DNA from: Tigriopus japonicus
Taxonomy: Eukaryota; Arthropoda; Copepoda; Harpacticoida; Harpacticidae
Length of the DNA stretch: 64,000 bases
NCBI GenBank assembly: GCA_010645155.1
Contig: CM021320.1
Location: 832,908-896,907 of the forward strand
Direction: 5' to 3'
The notes beneath the pieces are model-generated. The model had not been told where the DNA came from. It saw only the letters and a program-made list of their open reading frames with translations, and ran no database searches. Made by a program: the position numbers and the translations under genes. This document shows, piece after piece, positions 38,420 through 47,499 of this stretch; the stretch's first letter is position 1; every line of letters starts with the position of its first letter.

Positions 38420-38930
38420 TTTTATGTGGACCTTAATGCGAACGGAGATTCCTCTGGGAAAGGAACCAAATTTACCCCAGAAACTCTCCTCTGGATCAAA
38501 ACGGGGATTTTTATGGCGCTCATCCATTAGACAACTTGAACAACCTAAGAATATCTTACCTGTCCTTGAATTATCCTGAACTAAAAGACACAACCATATA
38601 ATAAAAGAAATTCGAGGATGGAACATCTTTTATAGAACAATGGCAAGGTGACACAACCTAAAACAAACTTGATTTCATACAAAGTTTGGCATGTGTTAGT
38701 TAAGTTCAGGATAATACATGGATGGGTTCAATTGTAAGTTCAAAGATATTAATAAGACGTTCAAATCGGATAATAGATAAGCTCGGAAAACCCCGCTATT
38801 TTGTTGTTGATAATTCAAGGAATGGTAAGATATTCTTAAGTTGTTCAAGTTTTGTAATGGATGAGCATAAGGAAACTCCCCGTTTTGGTCCGTGGGAAAG
38901 TTTGTTCTTAATCCTTTTGTAGAAAAGAGG
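38420..38930. repeat. Foldback-type interspersed repeat, copy 1
   Basis: The arm at 38489-38573 is the inverse complement, with several differences, of 38808-38903. Both contain GTAAGATATTCTTA and GTTGTTCAAGTT, then TAATGGATGAGC and CCCCGTTTTG(A/G)TCC. The unique centre (38577-38800) and right arm recur at 59950-60390, so this is a dispersed family. The minus-strand open frame across the left arm (38333-38626) is a by-product of the repeat. No coding capacity. Confidence 0.7.
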
Positions 38931-39054
38931 AATTAGGGCTCGGATTCCGGTCCATATTCGTTCTTTTTGCTTTAGTTAGGTCTATCACTTCCGAAGGTTG
39001 TAGCAGGTAACCTAGTCATCATCAGATTTAATTTGATCACTTTGATCGTCATCT

Positions 39055-39085
39055 TGTAGAAAAGACACCTTGTGTCTTTTCTACA
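39055..39085. repeat. Perfect short hairpin
   Basis: TGTAGAAAAGACAC and its exact reverse complement are separated by three bases (CTT), giving 14 bp arms. No T run or gene sits beside it. It may be a remnant of fused element ends, like the palindrome at 28024-28052, but no target duplication is obvious. Confidence 0.6.
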
Positions 39086-39439
39086 CTTCACTCGCACTCC
39101 ATGATGTGGTCATTCATTCATTCACTATTTCATTCACTCGTTCTTGGCTGAACTTAATGTCTTCGAAACACCCACATCAGACTGATTTTGGGGCGTGGGG
39201 TTGACCTTTACCAAGGCTAGGACTTGGCTGGACCCGCTTGAAACACAGAAAACCCCGATTGGCGCACTATCTTTTGGACTCTTGGTCGATTTCCGTTTGA
39301 TTTTCCACTCCCAACATGGCCGTCTGTACTTCTTGTTTACTTACGAACTTTCGGCCTCATCCGTGTGAGGTTGCGAGCTAGGAAATTCCGCGAGTTCGTA
39401 TCCAGTATTTATACTATTATATAGGTTATCCCTGGCCTA

Positions 39440-40127
39440 TCCCAGTAGTTTAGGCGACTCATAGCAGCAATACATCTGGTGAAACTTCTCAACACCCTTT
39501 CAATCTTGTTCAGCAATGTTGCTGTCACCAGTGCCCAGATGAGAGATGCATATTCTAAATGGGGCTGAACAATTGAATTATAGAGAGCCTTCATCACAAG
39601 TGGATCCCTTGATTTGAAAGTTCTGTAGATCCATCTGCACGTCTGGAAAGCCATGATTACTTTTGTTTGTACGTGTTCCTCGAATTTTCCATCGTCTTGG
39701 ATCATTACCCCTAAGTCCTTTATAGTGATAACAGCTAATATGGGGTGCAAGTCATTATCGAGGTAGATCGGTTTATCGACACCAATGCGGTCAAAGGTCA
39801 TTGTTCGAAATTTATCCCCGTTCAGCTCCATATTTTGGGATTCTACACATTCGTATATTAACTTTAGATCGGTTTGCAAGTTATTGATGGTGTGTGAACT
39901 TCGACCGTAGACTAATTTAGTGTCGTCCGCGTAAGAAGAAAATGATGATTTGAGTGGCAATTTTTGAAGTGGTGCAATAAAAAGGATGAATAAAAATCGG
40001 ATCAAATGCTGAACCTTGGGGAACCCCAGACGATACATGTTGGCTTTGACCTAAGGTTCCCTCAACCTTGACATTTTGAGTTCTATTAGTAAGGAAATCC
40101 TTAACCCAAGAGTGAACTTTGCCTGCA
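39440..40127 (-). pseudogene. Non-LTR reverse transcriptase, downstream part (broken)
   Basis: Read on the minus strand, it starts with KVHSWVKDFLTNRTQNVKV and SSGVPQGSAFDP, then shifts frame into SYADDTKLVYG with the catalytic YADD. It continues with PHLEYASLIW, ending near LNYWDR. These are canonical CR1/Jockey-clade reverse transcriptase blocks. The frameshift and the insertion immediately upstream (40128-41143) show that it is inactive. The other half is at 41146-41400. Confidence 0.88.
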
Positions 40128-41143
40128 CAGTCAAATCTCGATATAAGAAATTTTCCATTTTTCCTCAATCTCGATAAAAGAAACATTTTCAAAGTTTTGG
40201 CCTATTTCTTTTGCTTGAATTGGTCACAGCACAAAACAAAAACAAAACAAAACGATGCATTGCTTCCATATTTTGCGCTTTTGCGCAAACTTTGCGCTTT
40301 TTTGGGTGCCTTTTGAGCACTTTTTTGGGCTGTCGCGCCTTGTGCCTCTTCAAAAAAAAACTTTTTTTCAAAGTTTCAGCCAAAAGAACGAAAAATTGCA
40401 TTTTGAACCTTCAAATCGCTAACAATTGTCCAACCTGCCACTGAACAATAACTTTTTTCATGACATTAAGTTTAAAAAATAATTTGTCGACAATTTTGAA
40501 AAATAATATAAGCTCATTTTGCCAACAAACTTGCAATGATTGAGAGTGAAAAAAATTGTGTGTCTGCCAAAGCAAAACCTAGTGGAAAATAAGTAATCCA
40601 AGGAAGTGTCGTGTGAACCCAAGAAAGTCTCTCAAATTTAAAGTAATTTAAGGTCAAACTGAGAATAAAAGATTTGCAGTTGAGATATTCCAAAAGAATA
40701 GCAAAAAAAAGAAAACCTTCGTCAGTATGAAAGCGTGGAAGGCTCAATTTTTTTTTAAAGTTGTTTGTCCCTGTATAGGTTAGATAATATACGAATCATG
40801 ATGACAACATTGTACTTTCTTCTTTCACTTTTTCTGTCAGATTGAGATTGAAACAAGTTCTGAAGCTTTGTAATAGAGATATAAATGCATGCACTTGTAA
40901 TGTAAATTTGTGTGTTTTAATAACTGTTTTTAAAAAGCTAAATTTTTGAGTCATTGTCGGATTTTGTTGTAATAAAAGTAAGCTTATAAGGTTATATTAA
41001 AGTGAGGTAAACTCCTCTGGTAGTTTCCTTGTATTTTTTATCGTTTCTTGAGCCAATTTTCTCGAGTCTCGACATAAGAAAAATCCCGATATAAGCAACA
41101 TTTTGCCGCTGACAGAAAAGTTTCCTAAAATGAGATTCGACTA
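40128..41143. mobile_element. Pogo-like non-autonomous element inserted in the reverse transcriptase relic
   Basis: The ends are CAGTCAAATCTCGATATAAG at 40128 and, on the complement at 41143, TAGTCGAATCTC, with GATATAAG and ATAAGAAA words near both ends. TIRs starting CAGT with CTCGATATAA are typical of pogo/Tigger elements. The flanking dinucleotides are CA and TA, consistent with a decayed TA duplication. Removing 1,016 bp brings the two reverse transcriptase halves back into register between KLGI and KVHSW. No transposase frame. Confidence 0.82.
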
Positions 41144-41145
41144 TA

Positions 41146-41400
41146 ATTCCTAATTTAGCTAGGGTGCGAAGCAATAAAATGTGATCTACTTTGTCAAATG
41201 CTTTAGCAAAGTCTAAATAAATAATATCAACACATTCGTTACATTGCTTACATTGCTTACATGTTCTTTGGTATATGTACCTTGTCGAGCAAGAAAGTAG
41301 AAGCATCTCGTCTTGGTTGGGTAAAATTTGAATCTCTTTTAAATTGGCCAAATTTGTCAAAATATTCGCGTAAACAAAACAGTCTGTGCGGGCTTAAACG
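41146..41400 (-). pseudogene. Non-LTR reverse transcriptase, upstream part (broken)
   Basis: On the minus strand it encodes VDIIYLDFAKAFDKVDHILL, the conserved reverse transcriptase block with a catalytic aspartate, followed by LAKLGI. At that point the pogo-like element begins. Upstream sequence is degenerate and frame-shifted (FTQPRRDAS in another frame). It is the N-terminal side of the relic at 39440-40127. Confidence 0.85.
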
Positions 41401-41846
41401 AGTTCATGAACAACAATCCATTTGGGACAAAGGTCTTGTAAGCTGGCCTTCAAAAAAGTAAAACCTGAACAGGATATTTTTCTATTGACTTTAAGACCTA
41501 GTTGTGCCCTTTTGCGCATTTGCTTTACAGATTAATGTTTGTTTCTCTCTTACCATATTTCTTAGAATTTCTGATGACTATCTTTATTCCGAGAGATTAA
41601 AATCTTCGCAAGCCAGGCTTAGCAATTGTTGGATATTTTATGGTTTGAAGTGCTTGCGCCCTCGCGATGTCTAAAATTTAAGATGTTTGGATCTGACGTC
41701 ATAGATTCATAGATAGTCAATCTCGAGACAAACGTTGACCTGTTCAGATAAAAACGCATGTCATGAGAGGTAAAACTAGTAAAACTCATGTCCGTCGTTC
41801 GAGGCGTCAGCTGACGAAATACACGAAACGACGAGGTATACATTAC

Positions 41847-42240
41847 TAGGGACGGGCAAATTGTGTAAAAAGATTTTGGGTAACATAAACCCATTTTTCT
41901 GCTTTTTTGCACTTTTCACCTTTGTTTGCACTATTTATTTACGATTTGGGCCAAAATTGGCAAATTTTTGTCTTTTCACCTCAAAACTAGTCTCAAATAT
42001 CTTTAGAACTTATAAATGATTTCTCCAGCTTAATTAAGCGCCGTGGAAACCTTGAATGGTTGAACCTTGAACCTTGAATGAATGAAATTTTAAGTCCAAA
42101 TGCAAGTTTTTGCTCTTTTTTGACATTTATTTGCACTTTCAACCTTTTTTCCGCATTTAGTTTTGCACTTTTGGGTACATTTTTCTGCAACTTTTGGTAA
42201 CTGAAAGGATAAATTAATTTGCACTTTCTGCCCGTCCCTT
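41847..42240. mobile_element. Non-autonomous hAT-type MITE (394 bp)
   Basis: It starts TAGGGACGGGCA, and the right end is the complement of AAGGGACGGGCA. The flanks TACATTAC (41839-41846) and TACGTTAC (42241-42248) agree at 7 of 8 positions. The interior is rich in TTTGCACTTTT-like words in tandem. TAGGG ends with 8 bp duplications fit hAT; the ends resemble those of the 25925-26175 element. Confidence 0.8.
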
Positions 42241-42816
42241 TACGTTACATTCAAACCCGACTGGGTCGTTGAACCAGCAAACTTAGAATTCCAAGAAAAA
42301 GCGACTCCTTCACACTAGACCATCGATTTTCAGTTTAAACATGAACATAGAGTACCATGTTACTTTTGGAAAACAAACACACATCATTGTGTCAAGCTTG
42401 GTTGGGAGATCAAAGACTCCTGACTCTTGGTAGATTAAAAACTGATCAACCTAAATCAGCAAGCTTTTGGCTTAAAAGACAACAAGAAGTATCAAAATTT
42501 CGCCATAGACCTTGTTGTAATTCATGCCAAAGAGTTGGGTAAGAATAAGTACGCTTTATTTGAATTGCGTCTTTAGGTAAGCCTAAAACGCACTCTTCAC
42601 CTTTCTTTTGAAAAACGATCATTTATATGCAGTTAGAAAGGAGGTCTATGAGGTGCATTTTAGAATTTATATCCTTACTACAAGGTAAATTTACCACCAT
42701 TTCTATCCGTGTGCTTCTAATGACTTCCAAGGAATTCCATGTTTCATTCGCAGAGAGGTCGAAGATATGTAGACTAGCCATCGGTGAGCAAGGACGTCTC
42801 CAGAGGGTCTAGATCA

Positions 42817-43035
42817 GGGGCCAGCAACCATTTTTGGCTCAAGGCCCACCAAATTTGATTTTGTGTTGTCAGGGGCCCACCAAGCAAACGTTGATAGGTT
42901 CAGGGGCCCACAAATTAGCGAACAAAGAGCTTTGAGCCCATGAGTACAGTACTATGAATAGCTCGAGGGCCCACTATTTTGGACTTTCTGAATAGCTCGT
43001 GGATCCACCAACGACCACCCTTGGGCCCACATGTA
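42817..43035 (+). repeat. GGGCCCAC-rich interspersed repeat, copy 2
   Basis: It begins CAGGGGCCAGCAACC, then AAGGCCCACCAAATTTGA, CCACCAAGCAAACGTTG and several GGGCCCAC words, colinear with 28978-29215. The first bases look like a hAT end, but no matching inverted right end was found, so it is a partial copy. Confidence 0.68.
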
Positions 43036-43642
43036 ATTGAATTGGTAGCACTCAGCATTCCATATTTTGCTATTTGATACTCCTCAATCCTTCAATGGCA
43101 TGCTTTAAAAGGAACTGGAAAAATACCAAAAAAAATCTTGATTTGTTGTTTGCAATAAAGGTTACACACTAATATTATTATTGATTTCTTTGTTTACAGG
43201 GAATCACATTCGTTAGAGCGGCGTAAAAAATCCACAACCACAAAAAAATGAAAAATTGGCCCATTTCATTTGACATTTAAACGATTGAGGTTAAAAAGAA
43301 TCACGCAAGTATTTGATTGACAAAACGGGGTAAAAACAAAAAAAAAGAGTTTAAATCATACTTCTTTTTGGATGAGTGTCGTCCAATGAATTCAGCTGGG
43401 GAACTGGGGGCCAAATTGGATAGGGATGGGCAGAACTTGACTTGGGTATTTTGTAACTTAAATTTGCTTCATGAGGGAAAGGTTCTTGTTTCGATTGAAT
43501 ATTAAAACAAGGAATGCGAATCCAGAGACTTGCCCACACTCCGTCGTTTCAAATCTTCAGTCGAACCTTTTATCAAAACTGTGCCTTTCTGATTTTGTTT
43601 TTTTATCACCAGATTTGAAAAAGCCACCTTGACTTAACAAAC

Positions 43643-44090
<448 letters not shown>

Positions 44091-44794
44091 GGCAAGAGAA
44101 TTTTATTATGTTTTTTAGGGTCAGTCTCGTTTCTGACGCATTCCTAGCCATTTTGGTCCCAGAATCCCTAGCTGCATTCGTTCGATTACACTCTTCCATT
44201 CAATTGAACGTCGTACGCGTCATACGTCCAGTTTTTGCGCTCTCTTCTGTAGCAACTGGTTTCTGATGTTTGAGTGCTTAAGGTTTAGGGGTTTCACAGT
44301 GCTCGATCATGGAATAAAGCAAAAATATTAGGTGGTGCTAGAGCACTTTAATTACAAGAGCATGCGCATGAGATTGATTAAATGGTCCTATTTAGGTCCA
44401 AGTGTCACTATAAGAGTCGAGAGGAAACAGGAAAGCCTATGGCAAAGCGCAATGTTTGGGAGAAAATGCTAAATGATGCGCGTTCATTGTATGTTTAAGA
44501 ACTGAACGCAATAATTTTGCTGAAAATGCAAATTAATTGAAATGTTGCACCTTACTCGTTGACTTACTTTTTTCCTGGTCGAATCCTAACAAGACACGGA
44601 TTCTTAGTTGAAATAATCAATCTCATGATCGTACTCCTATAATTCGAATGCGGGAGTTGGTACTTGTTTGGAAAAGACGAGCATGAGCAACAGAAGAATA
44701 GATTCACATTGGATGAAATATTTAAACGTGCGAATCTGTATTGAGTGGCTCATTTTTGCGCAAGTCTCCACGACGAACGGAACTCGAGCAAGAA

Positions 44795-47270
44795 ATGGAC
44801 GTGAAAGAAAAACTTGAAGACTTGAAGGCCAAATATGATTTTGAAGAGCCAGAAAGGTCCGGTATGGAAGATGTTGGTATCAAATGGAGATATGGCAAAC
44901 CAAATTACACCCAAGCCAATTATGAATTTCTAAGGGGGAAATCTCAAAACCATCAAAAGGGTAAGTAACAGTACAAAAGTACGGTTTGGTCAAATCTAAA
45001 ACATTCCAAAGCGTGTTGATAACCACAATCCAGATCTTACAGAACTGATGATCCCCAAACACAATAGTTTGATTGGCTTAAGGATCCAATTCAAGATGTC
45101 CATTTGCTCCTTGGAAAAGTAAAGTTTACTCAGATAGCCGAGAGCCACATGGTGGAACTGTTATTTATTTTCAATTAGCGAGTATTTTTAGATGGACGCA
45201 GTAGTTAGTTAATAGTTTCTGGTAGCTTTTTATCGAGAATTGATCGTACCGTATTTCCGAAACATTCTGGTTTAAGAATAAATTGGACAATTTAATAGCC
45301 TAAGATTTAGGCGAAAATTTCGAAAGCACTGGATTTATTGCAAAAATTAACAACAAGGTGTTAAACATGAAAACTTTTGAGCTAAATAAGACAAGAAATT
45401 ACCGTACTATTGGAGCCAAACTCAAAGATTTTAATGTCAAAATCCTGATCATAGATAAAGAATTGTGAATCGCCAATTTCTATGATCTTCCGGTCTCCAA
45501 CACATGTAGAAACTGTTTTGAGGCAAGTTTCGAAGAAATGAATCAACAATGCATTGGGCTAGTTTCAAATGAACACCACGTAAATAAGTCGTTTGTGACA
45601 AATCTTAGGGTTCTTTTAGTGCCTTCTGAAATTTCCAAATCATTTCCAATCCCTCAATTGCTACATTTAGAAACGAGCTCAAAGATTTTGTCTGTTTTTT
45701 TTATAAGGTTTTGATCATCAAACTGGTTTTTTTTTGGCCTGGATGATACTACTATTGCTTTATTGATGTAGTTTATACAAATTGTATTTCCTTTACTTAA
45801 CTGTATTGATTAGGACTTGATCGATGAACAAGCTCAACAGCTCCGTTATTCCAGAAAGTTACTCGACTTAATCGTTATTATCTCAGAGAAAAAGGTTTAA
45901 AAAACTAGCCACTGGAAAGTCATAGTTAAACAAGAATAAACATCTAACTCTAAAAGAGTTTTCACCCTTTGAAAAAACGTTCTTCTCCTTCTCCTTAAAA
46001 ATGGGCGCTAATTTGATCTTGCACCAACATATTTTTTCTTCACTTCAATCCAAGGATCCTTAGAGCGCGTTGTTGAGAACTTGGTCAAAACCTGGGAAAT
46101 GGAAGCCTCGCATAAGGAGGATCTCAAACAATGGATCTCTGTGGACCACAAATTCTACAAAGTGTCTTGTAATGGATCTGAGCCCGTGAATGGCGAAGTG
46201 GCCAAAGAGGTGGGCAATTACAACGCTCTTCTTCAAGGTTGCCCGTCTTATGAAAAATGTGAGTAGAGTTACTTTGGGGTCCAAGCAACAACAAAAAGTG
46301 TGATACTTTTCTATGCTTTGTTTCATTCAACAAGGCGGACTCTAAAGACAGTGCGAAAAAATAGAGGTAAATCAAAGGCTTATTGTAAAATCTGTCCAAG
46401 TGGCTTCTTTCTTGCACTCTGCTAAATATTATAAAATGGTTTGTGCGTTCCCCCCCAACAACGAGTGTTTGAACTCTTTTTGAGTAAACCCCTGGTAGAG
46501 TTATTTGTTGTCGCAAGAGAATATTTTTACAAATTATACATACCCTTTAAGTAAAAACGCACTAGTTAATTACTTAAAATAAAAATAGAAATGACTGCAA
46601 ATTGCGTTCTTTAGATGGTTAGGACAATTAAGGAATGTCTCAAGCAATAACCAATCAAATATTCACAAATAAGAGTCAGTCACCTTATAAAGTGTGGACG
46701 AAGTTACTAATTCTGGGGAAATATATTTACATTTTATTTCAAACGTTAGCAACTCGAAAGTTGGTGAATAAATATTGCTCTCTGACCATTTTTGGTTCGT
46801 CAACTCATCTTTCCTGAGGTTCAGCTTGTGCATAACTGATAAAACTTATTTTGATTTTCAACTAATATGTTATTCTGACGGTTATTAGTGTGTAATTCGT
46901 AAATTATTCCCTTGCAGTTGGAGCCTTGTCCTTTGAAGAATCTCACGACCTTTTTCGAGATTCATTCCCGGACGGCTTCCCATGGGAGGTTCTTAAAGTG
47001 ATTTGTGGACCACCCAATGTGATTTTTAGTTGGCGACATTGGGGAAATTTCAAAGGGAGTTTCCGTGGAAATCAAGGTCACGGCAAGAAAGTTGAAATGT
47101 TTGGACTCTGTCGAGTGACTGTAACCGATGATCTCAGAATTCAATACCTGGAAGTGTTTCTTGACGGCGAATCGTTCCTGGAAGAAATGGAGGGACGGTG
47201 TCCATTTCCGGTGAAAAATTGGCCCACTTTACTGATGGGCAAGCCAATGGTTCAAGCAAAAAATGAATAA
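44795..47270 (+). CDS. Pathogen-related protein homologue (NTF2-like fold)
   Basis: Exons 44795-44960, 46055-46258 and 46918-47270 join in phase (AAAGG|gtaagt, ccaag|GATCC, AAAAT|gtgagt, gcag|TTGG) to 240 aa. The order is IKWRYGKPNYTQAN, then GSLERVVENLVKTWEMEASH, NGEVAKEVGNYNALL, FPDGFPWEVLKVICGPPNV, IFSWRHWGNFKGSFRG and GKKVEMFGLCRVTV. It follows the plant 'pathogen-related protein' family, whose barley member has KTWEME, a GYNAFL block and FRHWG at the same places. These proteins have a SnoaL/NTF2-like fold; their biochemical role is unknown, and they are probably cytosolic (no signal peptide or membrane span). The frame is open upstream to 44726 but has no earlier ATG, so 44795 is the start unless an upstream exon exists. 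An AATAAA at 47352-47357 is a suitable polyadenylation signal. Confidence 0.88.
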
Positions 47271-47284
47271 CTACATTTTGACAC

Positions 47285-47290
47285 TTTATT
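47285..47290 (-). promoter_or_regulatory. Polyadenylation signal for the minus-strand gene
   Basis: TTTATT on the plus strand reads AATAAA on the minus strand, 68 bases beyond the stop at 47358. It lies only 15 bases past the stop of the convergent plus-strand gene. Confidence 0.5.
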
Positions 47291-47351
47291 GCCAGATAAT
47301 TCAGTAAACAGTATCATTTTATTGGTTAAAACTGTTGACGTATGCATGCGA

Positions 47352-47357
47352 AATAAA
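47352..47357 (+). promoter_or_regulatory. Polyadenylation signal for the pathogen-related gene
   Basis: AATAAA lies 82 bases after the plus-strand stop. It directly abuts the stop codon of the minus-strand exon, so the two convergent transcripts probably overlap at their 3' ends. Confidence 0.5.
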
Positions 47358-47499
47358 TTACTTCGACGAAGCTATTTGTCTTTGGTTTATGATTTTGAGC
47401 GCGAAAAAACCACCGAGAGCTGCCAAAGCCAATCCAAAAAGACCAAGTCGTACTAAACTGGTTTCTTCGCCAACCAACCCACCAAGATGTCGCATGTGT
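47358..47499 (-). CDS. Terminal exon of an unidentified membrane protein
   Basis: A textbook acceptor (tctaatcttttttttag) precedes an open frame that runs to TAA at 47358. It encodes MRHLGGLVGEETSLVRLG, then the hydrophobic stretch LGLFGLALAALGGFFAL and a short basic end, KIINQRQIASSK. This looks like a C-terminal transmembrane anchor. The frame also stays open upstream through the pyrimidine tract to an ATG at about 47606, so an 82 aa single-exon protein is possible, but the strong splice site favours a terminal exon. I found no convincing upstream exon before 50,000 and cannot name the family. Confidence 0.45.

Noticed and set aside
38333..38626. 97-residue minus-strand open frame
   Set aside because: It lies across an arm of the dispersed foldback repeat and is not preserved in the second copy.
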